DNA of 64,000 nucleotides from assembly GCF_041537905.1 (NCBI RefSeq), contig NZ_JBGRUO010000005.1, positions 62,001 to 126,000 of the forward strand. The letters are read 5' to 3'. A program made the translations under genes and the position numbers. Positions 34,528 through 43,173 of the stretch are shown here, piece after piece (position 1 is the stretch's first letter; each line of letters starts with the position of its first letter). This DNA is from Ruegeria_C sp041537905 (GTDB lineage: Bacteria; Pseudomonadota; Alphaproteobacteria; Rhodobacterales; Rhodobacteraceae). The notes under the pieces were generated by a model, which saw only the letters and a program-made list of their open reading frames with translations, did no database searches and was not told where the DNA came from.

Positions 34528-35499
34528 TCAGTCAATGGTCACCACGCCCCAGGGCTGCTGGCCCACCTGCACCGATTTGATCGCCTTTTCGGCGGCCACA
34601 TCGATCACGGTGATGTCGTTGGAATTGCCGTTGGTTGTGAGCAGGTATTTCTCGTCCGGCGTGAAATCGAGTTGCCAGACCCGCTGCCCGACAAGGATAT
34701 AGTCCAGCACCTCAAGGCTTTGCGCATCCACTACCGCGACCCGGTTGGCCGGTCCCAGCGCCACGAAGAGCCGCGTGCCGTCCGACGTTACCTTGGCCCC
34801 CACAGGCTGCAGCCATTCGGGCTGCACGCCGGGCACCTCAAAGCTGATCTTGCCGACGACCGTGGGAGCACCTGCATCATCGATATCCATAACCGTGACG
34901 GTGCCGCCGATCTCGGAGGTCACGAACAGCCGCGAGCCGTCCGCCGTGTACTGCGCATAACGCGGGCGCTGATCGACGAGGATGTTATGCTTGATTTCGT
35001 AATCCTCGGTCGAGATGAAATGCGCCATATTGGTGGTCTCGGACGTGTTGACCACAAACTTCGCGTCGGGGCTGATGCCCATGCCCTCTGGCTCCACACC
35101 CACGGGCACTTCGGCCAGGATGGTGCGGGTTTCGGTATCGGTCACGGTGACCAGATTGTCATCTTCGTTCGCGATATAAAGCCGCTTGCCGGAGGGCTCG
35201 ATCACGAACAGTTCCGGGTCGGGGCCCGAGGGCAGACTGGGCAATTCCTCATAGGTTGAGGTGTCAAAGACCTTCACGATATTGTCGTCGGAGGCACAGA
35301 CATAGAGCTTGGTGCCATCCGGGCTGACAGTGATGCCGCGCGGTCGGTTGCCGCCGGGAAACTCGGTGATCACCTCCCAAGTCTCAGTATCGAGAACGGT
35401 GATCGTGTTGCCCCGCTCGTTCGAGACAAAGGCTTTGCCCGCGAGGGCCGGACCGGCGATCAGCGCAGCCAGAGCGGTGGACAGGAACAGGGATTTCAT
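34528..35499 (-). CDS. Periplasmic YVTN beta-propeller, PQQ-catabolism-associated (PedA2-like)
   Basis: 323 residues from the ATG at 35499 (GGAG box 6 nt upstream). After a signal peptide it consists of about seven repeats of the type AFVSNERGNTITVLDTET, KLYVCASDDNIVKVFDTST and RLYIANEDDNLVTVTDTET. Proteins of this family accompany the PQQ-linked ABC transporter (PedA2 in P. putida). It may act as a periplasmic partner of the binding protein encoded just upstream, 12 nt away. Confidence 0.85.
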   Translation of the reverse strand: MKSLFLSTALAALIAGPALAGKAFVSNERGNTITVLDTETWEVITEFPGGNRPRGITVSPDGTKLYVCASDDNIVKVFDTSTYEELPSLPSGPDPELFVIEPSGKRLYIANEDDNLVTVTDTETRTILAEVPVGVEPEGMGISPDAKFVVNTSETTNMAHFISTEDYEIKHNILVDQRPRYAQYTADGSRLFVTSEIGGTVTVMDIDDAGAPTVVGKISFEVPGVQPEWLQPVGAKVTSDGTRLFVALGPANRVAVVDAQSLEVLDYILVGQRVWQLDFTPDEKYLLTTNGNSNDITVIDVAAEKAIKSVQVGQQPWGVVTID

Positions 35500-35511
35500 A
35501 CGCATCTCCAC

Positions 35512-36699
35512 TTATTCAAAAGCCGTGCAACGGGATTCCGGGCGGTCGAGCCCCATCGTATCCAGCGGCGAGACCTGGTGCAGGAAGCCTTCCTGCGGGC
35601 TGACACTGACGGTGATCATCCCGTCATAGAGCAGGATCGGCTGGCGCAACTGCCCGTTCCAGTCGCGGAAGGTCACCTTCTGGCCCTTGAAGGCCGCCAG
35701 TTCGAACGCATCCGATAAGGCATAATCGCGCACACCGTCGGGCTCGGCGGTGTTGGCGCGGGTGACCGCCTCGCCGACAACGCGCAGGGCAAGCCAGACG
35801 TCATAGTCTTCGGGCTGCACATAGCGCCCGGTCAACTCTTCGAACCGGGTCTGGTACTGGGTTGCGCCCCAGGCTTCATGTGCGCCGTGAAACGAGACGG
35901 GTCGCAGCCCGCCCGCCCCCATTACCGGGCGCGGGTCCCACAGGTGATAAGACAGGTAACGGGCAAAATAGTCGCTTTCATCAGCGGCGATCACCACGTC
36001 ATGGTCGTCAGCATCCTGGGTATCCAGCGGCAATTGCCGCTGCACCAGCACATGGCCTGAATCGGTACGCCGCGAACCGCCGGTATCCTCGAATGTGCGG
36101 TCTTCGGTGATCTTTGCGCCAAACTTTGTGGCCGCGCGCCGGAACGCCTCGGCCAGCGCCACATCCTCGGGGTTCGACCCGGCCACCAGAAACCAGTCGC
36201 CCCATTTCTTCCAGACCGCAAACTGCGCCACTGCATCCGCATTCATCGCGCGTGACGGCGTGACATGCAGCAGATTGCCCCGGCACTGATCGTCGCGCAG
36301 CGCGATGTCGGGGGCTTGCGCGTTGAAGACCAACGCACCGGCCTCAGCTGCCTTGTCCGAGAGCCGCAGCAGGTCCTCGGCATTGGACAGAATAACGATC
36401 AGCCGGGTGCCGTCCGCCAGTATCTGCTCCATCGCCGCATCGGCCTCTTCCGGCGGCACGGCGACATGGGCGGTCTCATAGGTATGGCCCAGAAAGCTGC
36501 CGGTGGTGCCATTGTCTTCATCGGCCAGCATCGCCCCGGCAAAGCCCAGATCCTCGGGCCGCAGGTCATAGCGCGAGATCGGCAGCAGCGTCGGGTAGTC
36601 GATCCGCAGCACAGCGGCTTTGACGTCGATTGCGGCGGCAGCTGCAACAGACGCACACCAGAACAAAACCGCAAAAAGCGGCATCAGGCGGTTGTGCAC
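35512..36699 (-). CDS. lutA: Periplasmic binding protein of the PQQ-linked ABC system (LutA/PedA1-like)
   Basis: 395 residues from the GTG at 36699, with GGGAGGA 4 nt upstream; an ATG-like start at 36741 has no good site. A signal peptide (LMPLFAVLFWCASVAAAAA) precedes a two-lobed branched-chain amino-acid-type binding fold. Blocks seen: VLRIDYPTLLPISRYDLRPED, given here by position 28-48, then FNAQAPDIALR and DYDVWLALRVVGEAV. Known relatives serve the lanthanide-linked PedA1A2BC/Lut transporter. It heads the seven-gene minus-strand operon running to 31464. Confidence 0.82.
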   Translation of the reverse strand: MHNRLMPLFAVLFWCASVAAAAAIDVKAAVLRIDYPTLLPISRYDLRPEDLGFAGAMLADEDNGTTGSFLGHTYETAHVAVPPEEADAAMEQILADGTRLIVILSNAEDLLRLSDKAAEAGALVFNAQAPDIALRDDQCRGNLLHVTPSRAMNADAVAQFAVWKKWGDWFLVAGSNPEDVALAEAFRRAATKFGAKITEDRTFEDTGGSRRTDSGHVLVQRQLPLDTQDADDHDVVIAADESDYFARYLSYHLWDPRPVMGAGGLRPVSFHGAHEAWGATQYQTRFEELTGRYVQPEDYDVWLALRVVGEAVTRANTAEPDGVRDYALSDAFELAAFKGQKVTFRDWNGQLRQPILLYDGMITVSVSPQEGFLHQVSPLDTMGLDRPESRCTAFE

Positions 36700-37017
36700 T
36701 ATATCCTCCCGTGGCCCGCCTTGACGTGTGCGGGCCCTCAATTCATGAGCGAAACACGCTCAGAAACGGAACCTATACTTTTGGCCGTGTTGTAAATGGA
36801 AGCGTAGCAGCTTCATCATTAAGCTCGATTCTTATTTTTTAAGAATGGGCTTATGCGACTGATCTTGCTTCTGTTTCTCGGGGCTTCGCGGACCATTGCG
36901 GCCCTGCAGCCCGACAAGCGTGCGCGCAGGCGAATACACCCCCGCCGCCACTCGGTCACTGGCCCGTATCAGCTGCTGGGTACGGGCCGGACGGCACCAC
37001 CTTAAGGAGGAGACAGG
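36700..37017. other. Divergent intergenic region
   Basis: 318 bases between the LutA-like gene (minus) and the SRPBCC gene (plus). It contains an AT-rich symmetric element, ATTCTTA-TTTTT-TAAGAAT at 36828-36846 (7-bp arms), and a smaller one, GAAGC-GTAGCA-GCTTC, at 36799-36814. The first is a candidate operator or a -10-rich core serving both directions. No gene is seen; the short frames here lack coding character. Confidence 0.45.
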
Positions 37018-37560
37018 ATGAAACGACGGACATTTCTTGCAGCAACCGGGCTTGCCCTGATCCCTGCGACAAGCTGGGCGCACGGACCCACTCGGCAAAA
37101 GGTCACCCTGACCACCGAGGTCGCGGCCAGCCCGGAAGAGGTCTGGGAGGTCATCGGCAACTTTCAGGACATGTCCTGGCATCCGGCGGTGTTTGCAACC
37201 AGTGGCGAGGGCGACAACGAGATCGACGCAACGCGGGTTCTGACACTCGGGCAGGAGGGCGGGCCGACGATTGCCGAAATCCTCTACAAATACAGCGCCG
37301 AAAAGATGAGCTATTCCTACCGCATCACCAAGGTCGCGGTCGAGGTGCTGCCGGTCACGAATTACTCCTCACATCTGACCGTGAAACCCCGCGATGGCGG
37401 CGGCTCGATCATTGAATGGCGCGGGGCCTTCTATCGCGGATATCCCAATAATGACCCGCCAGCGGAACTGAATGACGAGGCCGCCATCGCAGCCGTGACC
37501 GCCGTCTATCAGGCCGGGCTTGACGCGCTCGCGGAGCGCTTTGGTGCAGCGGGCTCCTAA
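37018..37560 (+). CDS. SRPBCC-fold periplasmic protein (MxaD-like)
   Basis: 180 residues with an AAGGAGGAGACAGG box. The signal peptide has a KRR n-region and ends TSWAHG. The mature part shows the START/polyketide-cyclase pattern: SPEEVWEVIGNFQDMSWHP, IEWRGAFYRG and a long C-terminal helix. MxaD, encoded in classical methanol dehydrogenase clusters, has this fold and stimulates MDH-cytochrome interaction; the xox context supports the same role here. It overlaps the next gene by 17 nt. Confidence 0.85.
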   Translation: MKRRTFLAATGLALIPATSWAHGPTRQKVTLTTEVAASPEEVWEVIGNFQDMSWHPAVFATSGEGDNEIDATRVLTLGQEGGPTIAEILYKYSAEKMSYSYRITKVAVEVLPVTNYSSHLTVKPRDGGGSIIEWRGAFYRGYPNNDPPAELNDEAAIAAVTAVYQAGLDALAERFGAAGS

Positions 37561-38485
37561 AGCCGCGGTCGCACTGGCGATACTCCTTGCTGCCCCGGCA
37601 GCGGGGGACATCGCTTTTGTGACCTGCCAGAACGGCGACGAACTGGGCGTGATCGATCTGGACCGCGCAGCCGAGCTAGATCGCATCGCCCTGCCCGGCC
37701 AACCTGCCGGTGTGGCAGTAGGCGCTGCGGATGTCTTTGCCGTCTCGCCCGGCAGCAAGACGGTTCGCCGTCTCTCTCGCAGCGGAGAGGTTATCGCCGA
37801 GGTCACGCTGGAGGGCGGCCCGACTGGCGTGGCGCTGGATGCGGCGCGCGGGCGGCTCTTTGTGTCGGACTGGTACAATGCCCGGCTCTGGGTGTTGGAC
37901 AGCGCCACGCTTGCGCGCGTTGCGGAGCTGCCCACCGGTCTGTCACCTGCCGGGATTGCGCTGTCGGACGATGGGCGGTTCCTGGCCTCTGCTGACAAGG
38001 ATGCCGATCAGGTCTCGGTCTTTGACGCCGCAACCCTTGAGCCATTGCGCCAGATCACAGTCGGCACCCGCCCCTTTGGCCTGCGCTTTGCGCCGGATGG
38101 GCTGCTTTTTGTCGGCAATGTGGGCAGCAATGATGTGAGCGTCCTGGATGTGGCAAGCGGCAAAACCCGCGCCACGATCCCGGTCGGCGAACGCCCCTAT
38201 GGGGTGGCATTTGCAGCGGGGCGCGCTTTTGTGACCGATCAATATGCCAACACTGTCAGCGTCATTGATCTGGCGACGCTGACCCGCGAGACAACCATCG
38301 ATGTGGGTGAATACCCCGAAGGCATAGATGTAACGCCCGACGGGCAATCGGTCGTTGTGGCCAACTGGTTCGACAACAGTGTCAGCGTGATAGACCCAAA
38401 CGGTCTCACTGTGCTAAACACGATAGAAACCTGCGATGGGCCCCGGGCTTTTGGCAGGTTTCTTCTGGGAGGAGGACATCAATGA
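37544..38485 (+). CDS. Secreted YVTN-type beta-propeller protein
   Basis: 313 residues from the GTG at 37544 (GGAG 7 nt upstream), inside the end of the SRPBCC gene. A signal peptide ends PAAG. About seven repeats follow with the consensus (I/L)FV-x2-xxNxVSV(I/L)D, e.g. RAFVTDQYANTVSVIDLAT, and spacing of about 42 residues. It is a second propeller besides that at 34528, so the island encodes two. Role not known; partner to the SoxYZ-like carrier overlapping it by 4 nt is a guess. Confidence 0.82.
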   Translation: MQRAPKAAVALAILLAAPAAGDIAFVTCQNGDELGVIDLDRAAELDRIALPGQPAGVAVGAADVFAVSPGSKTVRRLSRSGEVIAEVTLEGGPTGVALDAARGRLFVSDWYNARLWVLDSATLARVAELPTGLSPAGIALSDDGRFLASADKDADQVSVFDAATLEPLRQITVGTRPFGLRFAPDGLLFVGNVGSNDVSVLDVASGKTRATIPVGERPYGVAFAAGRAFVTDQYANTVSVIDLATLTRETTIDVGEYPEGIDVTPDGQSVVVANWFDNSVSVIDPNGLTVLNTIETCDGPRAFGRFLLGGGHQ

Positions 38486-39297
38486 GAAAAACGGGCCTTA
38501 TTGCCGCGCTTTTATGCGCCACGGCACTGCCTGTCTTTGCCTCGAACGAAGCCTGGGACAATATCCGAACCCAGCTCTATGGGGATCGGGTCATGCTGAA
38601 TGGCGAGGATGTGATCGCCATCGACGCGCCCTACCGGACGCCGGACGATGCCCGCGCGGAACTCGCCGCACAGATCGTTGCGCCTGCCGGCCTGAAAGTG
38701 GGCAAGATCACGCTGGTGCTGGACGAAAACCCGATGCCCGTCTCGGCGGTGTTCGAGTTGGATGAGCCGCAGGCCAGTTTCTATTTTGACGTGACGATGC
38801 GGGTGAACGGCCCGACCCCGATGCATGTGGTTGCTGAAACCACCGATGGACGGCTCTGGGTGTCCGAGACCTTTGTCAAGACCTCGGGCCTTGGCGCCTG
38901 CGCGGCGCCGCCGGGCACTGATCCGGAACTGGCGATGGCCTCATTGGGGCAGATGGACGTCGAAATGGTTGGCCGCGCGCCAGCGCTCAGTACGATGGGT
39001 AAATTGTCGAACCTGTCGGCACGGGCGAACAAGATGGACCTGGACATCTCGCACCCCTCGCATTCGGGCATGCAGATGGACCAGATCTCGCTGCTGTTCA
39101 TCCCGATGCGTTATGTCGAGTCGGTGGATATCGATCTGGACGGCGCAGGCTACATTGAGATGACAGGCTCGATTTCGCTGTCAGAGAACCCGCGCGTCGG
39201 CATCTCGGTACCTAGCCGGTCGCAATCGGTGGACGTGACCATGACAGACACCGATGGCACGGTCAGCCATCTGCACAAGAAACTCGCCGGGTTCTGA
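38482..39297 (+). CDS. Fused SoxYZ-like carrier associated with quinoprotein dehydrogenases (copy 1)
   Basis: 271 residues: signal peptide to about residue 20, a SoxY-like half (about 25-140) ending in SGLGACAAP with Cys140, and a SoxZ-like half (about 145-271) including HPSHSGMQMDQISLLFIP. In true SoxY the carrier Cys is at the C-terminus; here it sits in the linker between the two halves. This architecture matches the family named quinoprotein dehydrogenase-associated SoxYZ-like carrier. What it carries is unknown. It overlaps the beta-propeller gene by 4 nt. Confidence 0.9.
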   Translation: MRKTGLIAALLCATALPVFASNEAWDNIRTQLYGDRVMLNGEDVIAIDAPYRTPDDARAELAAQIVAPAGLKVGKITLVLDENPMPVSAVFELDEPQASFYFDVTMRVNGPTPMHVVAETTDGRLWVSETFVKTSGLGACAAPPGTDPELAMASLGQMDVEMVGRAPALSTMGKLSNLSARANKMDLDISHPSHSGMQMDQISLLFIPMRYVESVDIDLDGAGYIEMTGSISLSENPRVGISVPSRSQSVDVTMTDTDGTVSHLHKKLAGF

Positions 39298-39301
39298 ACG
39301 C

Positions 39302-39318
39302 GGGCGGCCTAGCCGCCC
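39302..39318. terminator. Hairpin between convergent genes
   Basis: GGGCGGC-CTA-GCCGCCC, a perfect 7-bp stem with a 3-nt loop that includes the stop codon of the minus-strand gene. There is no U-tract, so it is at best a weak terminator for the two converging transcripts. Confidence 0.5.
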
Positions 39319-39860
39319 TGCCCCGGCTGCGGCTCTTGCGGTGTGACGCGCTCAAGCGGGTAGTCCCAGAGCGCCCAGCCATCCGTGCCCTCCGGGAACC
39401 AATAGACATTGGTATAGCCCCACTCGATCGCACGCCTTGCAGCGTTCCAGCTCATCCAGCAATCCTCGAGGCAGAAAAACACTACCGCTCGGGCGGTGTC
39501 GCCCTGCGTTGCCGTCTCAAGCCCGCGCCGGAAATACGCCGCCGTGACGTCGGCAATCGCGCCATAGCCCACATTGGGCAGCCAGATCGCGCCGGGAATG
39601 CTGTAGCGCGGCTTGTCACGCCAGATCGTGCCTTCCGGCAGATTGGCCGGTTTGGGGGCCTGCGGCAGCACGTCGATGAAACCCGCGCCGCCCTCTTGCC
39701 ACAGCACATGCGCCTCTTCGGGGCCGACCGTGGTGCCGCCGGTCAGCCCGTCGGGCACCGGCGCGCGGTAATGATCCATGCGGTAATCGGGGGGTTCGGG
39801 CACGGTCTGGGCCAGCGCGGGAGATGTGATCAGCAAAAAGGCCACAAGGGCCCGGATCAT
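39309..39860 (-). CDS. Secreted rhodanese-like protein with a Cys-x3-Cys-Trp motif
   Basis: 183 residues with a signal peptide ending ALAQ. The rhodanese-like part contains Cys130, Cys134 and Trp135 (FFCLEDCWMSWNAARRA). This resembles the family called PQQ-dependent catabolism-associated CXXCW motif protein, although the visible spacing has three residues between the cysteines. Proteins of this type occur with PQQ dehydrogenases and the PedABC-like transporter. It overlaps the xoxJ stop by 4 nt and is the last gene of the xox operon. Confidence 0.85.
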   Translation of the reverse strand: MIRALVAFLLITSPALAQTVPEPPDYRMDHYRAPVPDGLTGGTTVGPEEAHVLWQEGGAGFIDVLPQAPKPANLPEGTIWRDKPRYSIPGAIWLPNVGYGAIADVTAAYFRRGLETATQGDTARAVVFFCLEDCWMSWNAARRAIEWGYTNVYWFPEGTDGWALWDYPLERVTPQEPQPGQGG

Positions 39861-40705
39861 TGCGTCGGCTCCAGCACCTCGGTGCCCAGATCGTTGACCA
39901 GTGGCACGCCCGCCTCGGTCAGCATCAGGTTGATATCATACTGATTGCGCCGGATCAGCGAGTTCAGCTTGCGCTGCCAGACCTTTTCGCCCTGCCGCAC
40001 GCCCATCGTGATACGGAAAAACAGCCGCGGCGGCAGTTCTTCGTTGACCAGAGGGATCACTTTCATCCCCGGATAATCAGCCTTCACCAGCGGCCCACCC
40101 AGCGGCCCCCAAAGGATCGCCGCGTCGATCTCGCCCGATTGCAGATCGTTCAGCATGTCTACTGCCGGGCTTTCAACGCGCCGGTCCACGACAAGATTAT
40201 AGGGTTTTGCTTTTCCAATCAGTCCGTTGCGGGCCATATGCGCCGCCGGCGGCGTACCTGCCACGATGCCGATGCGCCGATCCTTTAGCGCAGGGTCAGA
40301 CAGAGACTCCACGCCCGTCAGATCGCCATCTTCCTTCACGATCAGTGCATAGGCCGAGGTGTAGTAATGGTTGGTGTTCTGCACCAGTTCATGGCCCTGG
40401 GCATATCCCATCACGATGTCACAGCGTTTTGCCATCAGCGTGTTGCGGATGAACCCCGTGGCCTGCGGGAACCAGACATATTGCACCGGCAGCTCCAATT
40501 GCCCCGCAATCAGTTCGGCCAGCTTGTTCTCATATCCGGTCTCATCCTCGGTCGAGACCGGATAATTGGCAGGATCTGCGCAGACCCTCAGGGCGTTCTG
40601 CGACACAAGATCAGAGGTTTGAGCACCGCTCAGGTCCGGCTGGGCCAGACCGACCAGAACCCCAATCAGCGCAAGAAAGGCTTTAGCCCATGCAGGCATC
40701 TTCAT
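39857..40705 (-). CDS. xoxJ: XoxJ/MoxJ-like periplasmic binding protein
   Basis: 282 residues. After a signal peptide it has an amino-acid-binding-protein fold (ALRVCADPANYPVS, FIRNTLMAKRCDIVMGYA, GEIDAAILWGPLGG). MxaJ/XoxJ are encoded next to methanol dehydrogenase and cytochrome cL, and are thought to help enzyme maturation or activation. It overlaps the end of the cytochrome gene by 23 nt. Confidence 0.93.
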   Translation of the reverse strand: MKMPAWAKAFLALIGVLVGLAQPDLSGAQTSDLVSQNALRVCADPANYPVSTEDETGYENKLAELIAGQLELPVQYVWFPQATGFIRNTLMAKRCDIVMGYAQGHELVQNTNHYYTSAYALIVKEDGDLTGVESLSDPALKDRRIGIVAGTPPAAHMARNGLIGKAKPYNLVVDRRVESPAVDMLNDLQSGEIDAAILWGPLGGPLVKADYPGMKVIPLVNEELPPRLFFRITMGVRQGEKVWQRKLNSLIRRNQYDINLMLTEAGVPLVNDLGTEVLEPTQ

Positions 40706-41186
40706 CCTCGCGGATCACATCCGACTTGGCTTCTTTCTTCGGCGGCCGCCCGCGCGGGATCGCGCCCGAGCCATGGGCCTTGAGATAAACATAGATGTCG
40801 TCGAGATAGCACATCACGTTCGGGTTCTCACCAAAGCTCGGCATGACCGACTGCTCCGACGCGCTGACATTCTTGATACCGTTGGTGACGGCATCAACAA
40901 AGTCGTAATAATCCATATCGACCGCAGAGTTCTTCAGCGCCGGCGCATAGGTCGAGCCCTCGCCATCGGGTCCATGGCAGACATGACATTCCGCATGGTA
41001 GCGCCGGAACCCCGAAAATGTCAGCCAATCGACGGTCCCATCATCTGTGATGTTGTAGGTCGGGATGTCATCATCGGTGAAATAGCGGCCATCTTCGGAA
41101 TAGGCCGCGGTCAGATTGTCTGCCGACGCGGCGAAAGGAAGGCCAGCCAAAAGGCCAATTGCGAAAACGCGTACTGGGTAGTTCAT
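40683..41186 (-). CDS. xoxG: Cytochrome cL of the Xox system
   Basis: 167 residues. Signal peptide to about residue 22; one haem motif Cys67-x2-Cys70-His71 (CHVCH) in a context (FSGFRRYHAECHVCHGPDGEGS, residues 57-78) typical of MxaG/XoxG. The tail is Lys/Asp-rich (PPKKEAKSDVIREDED). It is the direct electron acceptor of XoxF, whose gene ends 61 nt upstream. Confidence 0.95.
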   Translation of the reverse strand: MNYPVRVFAIGLLAGLPFAASADNLTAAYSEDGRYFTDDDIPTYNITDDGTVDWLTFSGFRRYHAECHVCHGPDGEGSTYAPALKNSAVDMDYYDFVDAVTNGIKNVSASEQSVMPSFGENPNVMCYLDDIYVYLKAHGSGAIPRGRPPKKEAKSDVIREDEDACMG

Positions 41187-41247
41187 GAATGTCTCACCTG
41201 GTTGCGGTTCGTCTGGCGCGACCCGAAGGCCGCGCCAGACTGTGTCA

Positions 41248-43050
41248 TCAGTTCGGCAGCGCGAACACGGTCAGCTGGCCACCCAGCGCGGTATAGTCGC
41301 TGAGCGCGGCATAGCCGCCCACGGCGCCCAAACCGTCATTGGGGTTGGTCAGACCAGCCGCCAGACCGATTCCGGCCCAGCCACCGACACCCGACAGGAT
41401 ACCGATATACTGCTTGCCGCCCTGTTCATAAGTCATCACGTTACCGATGATGCCAGACGGTGTCTTGAACTTATAGAGTTCTTCACCGGTTTCCGCATGA
41501 ACAGCCTTCAGGTAGCCTTCGAGCGTGCCGTAAAACACCACGTCGCCCGCGGTTGCCAGCGCACCAGACCAGACCGAGAACTGCTCGGGCAGCGACCACT
41601 TGATCTCACCCTTGATGTTGTCCCAAGCGATGAAGTTGCCCATGCCACCATGGCTGTCGGGGGCCGGATACATCGCCAGCGTCGCACCCACATAGGGCTG
41701 ACCTGCAGTGTAGGACACGCGGAAGGGTTCATAGTCCATGCAGACATGGTTTGTCGGCACATAGAACACTTCGGTCTTCGGCGAATAGGCCGCAGGCTGC
41801 TGGTCTTTGGTGCCCAGAGCCGCCGGGCAGATACCGGTCGAGTTCACGTCCTCGCCATTCTGCTCGGTCGAGTACTGCGCAACAACCGCCGGACGACCAT
41901 AGGTTTCGCTGTTGGGGTCCATGTCGACGCCCGTGGTCCAGTTGACCACCGGATCGAACTTTTCGGCCACCAGCAACTCGCCCGTGACACGGTCCATGGT
42001 ATAGCCCAGACCGTTGCGGTCGAAATGGGTCAGCAGCTTGCGCTCTGTGCCATCAATTTCCTGCTCCGTCAGGATCATTTCATTGATGCCGTCATAGTCC
42101 CATTCGTCATGCGGGGTCATCTGGTAGAACCACTTGGCCATACCGGTATCGATGTCACGCGCCATCACAGTCATGGACCAGCGATTGTCGCCGGGCCGCT
42201 GTGCGGGGTTCCAGGTCGAGGGGTTCCCGGTGCCATAATACATCAGGTTCTCGTCCAGATCAGCGGAATACCAGCCCCATGTGGTGCCGCCACCGATCTT
42301 CCACTGGTCGCCTTCCCAGGTGTTGGTGCCTGAGTCCGCGCCAACGGGCTTGCCCAGATGCGTGGTCTTTTCCGGATCAACCAGGATGTCGGAATCCGGG
42401 CCCATGGAATAGGCACGCCAGACCTGCTCGCCCGAGTTCATGTCATAGGCCGTCACCGACCCGCGCACACCGAACTCACCGCCCGAGATGCCAACGATGA
42501 CCTTGTCCTTGATCGGCAGCACGGTGGCAGTGTTGGTTTCACCGATTGCCGGGTCGCCATTCTGCACTTCCCAGACGACATCGCCGGTCTTGGCGTCCAG
42601 CGCCACAACCTTTGTGTCCGCCTGATGCAGGAAGATCTTGCCTTCCGCGTAAGCCACACCGCGGTTGACGGTGTCACAGCACATAACCGGGATCACGTCC
42701 GGGTCCTGCTTGGGCTCGTATTTCCAGACGATCTTCCCCTCATTCGCCAGATCCAGCGCATAGACGATGTTGGGGAATGGCGTATGCACATACATCATGT
42801 CGCCAATCACCAGCGGCGAGCCCTCGTGGCCGCGCAGAACGCCGGTCGAGAAGGTCCATGCCACCTGCAGATCGCCAACGTTATCCGCGTTGATCTGATC
42901 CAGCTGGGAATAGCGCTGGTTCTTGTAGTCACCCGTCTGGATCGCCCATTGCTTGGGATTGTCCATCTGGGAAACAAGGTCGTCATTCGCGAAGGCCATA
43001 CCGGCGACACAAACGGCGATCCCGGAAGTCAAAAGCGATAGCTTTCTCAT
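41248..43050 (-). CDS. xoxF: Lanthanide-dependent methanol dehydrogenase XoxF
   Basis: 600 residues from the ATG at 43050 (GGAGG box 7 nt upstream; the frame is open to 43164 but begins there without a signal peptide). After the signal peptide come eight beta-propeller repeats. Diagnostic residues: adjacent Cys124-Cys125 disulfide (MCCDTVNRG), Glu192 and Asn276 as metal ligands, catalytic Asp318 and a second Asp320 in DEWDYDG. That extra Asp separates lanthanide XoxF from calcium MxaF. The length fits clade-5-type XoxF of alphaproteobacteria. It oxidises methanol in the periplasm with PQQ as cofactor. Confidence 0.97.
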   Translation of the reverse strand: MRKLSLLTSGIAVCVAGMAFANDDLVSQMDNPKQWAIQTGDYKNQRYSQLDQINADNVGDLQVAWTFSTGVLRGHEGSPLVIGDMMYVHTPFPNIVYALDLANEGKIVWKYEPKQDPDVIPVMCCDTVNRGVAYAEGKIFLHQADTKVVALDAKTGDVVWEVQNGDPAIGETNTATVLPIKDKVIVGISGGEFGVRGSVTAYDMNSGEQVWRAYSMGPDSDILVDPEKTTHLGKPVGADSGTNTWEGDQWKIGGGTTWGWYSADLDENLMYYGTGNPSTWNPAQRPGDNRWSMTVMARDIDTGMAKWFYQMTPHDEWDYDGINEMILTEQEIDGTERKLLTHFDRNGLGYTMDRVTGELLVAEKFDPVVNWTTGVDMDPNSETYGRPAVVAQYSTEQNGEDVNSTGICPAALGTKDQQPAAYSPKTEVFYVPTNHVCMDYEPFRVSYTAGQPYVGATLAMYPAPDSHGGMGNFIAWDNIKGEIKWSLPEQFSVWSGALATAGDVVFYGTLEGYLKAVHAETGEELYKFKTPSGIIGNVMTYEQGGKQYIGILSGVGGWAGIGLAAGLTNPNDGLGAVGGYAALSDYTALGGQLTVFALPN

Positions 43051-43069
43051 TCGTTCTCCTCCCTTGAGT

Positions 43070-43085
43070 GCGGCATTGATGCCGC
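43070..43085 (-). promoter_or_regulatory. Palindrome in the xoxF leader
   Basis: GCGGCAT-TG-ATGCCGC, a perfect 7-bp inverted repeat placed 20 nt before the xoxF start, directly upstream of its ribosome site. A second imperfect symmetry (ACACC...GGTGT) lies at about 43092-43120. These may be protein-binding sites or RNA hairpins controlling the high-level expression of xoxF separately from the upstream cytochrome. Confidence 0.5.
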
Positions 43086-43173
43086 TGTGATACACCTGAC
43101 CCGGGATCGGATCGGGTGTGTTTGATGTCCGCCCGCCATGTCTCTCCTCAGACCGGACGAACAATTCGGTGTC

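Noticed and set aside
36799..36814. GAAGC-GTAGCA-GCTTC as a terminator
   Set aside because: Only a 5-bp stem, no U-tract, and it lies upstream rather than downstream of both neighbouring genes.
41185..42333. 382-codon plus-strand frame over xoxF
   Set aside because: Antisense shadow of a certain gene.
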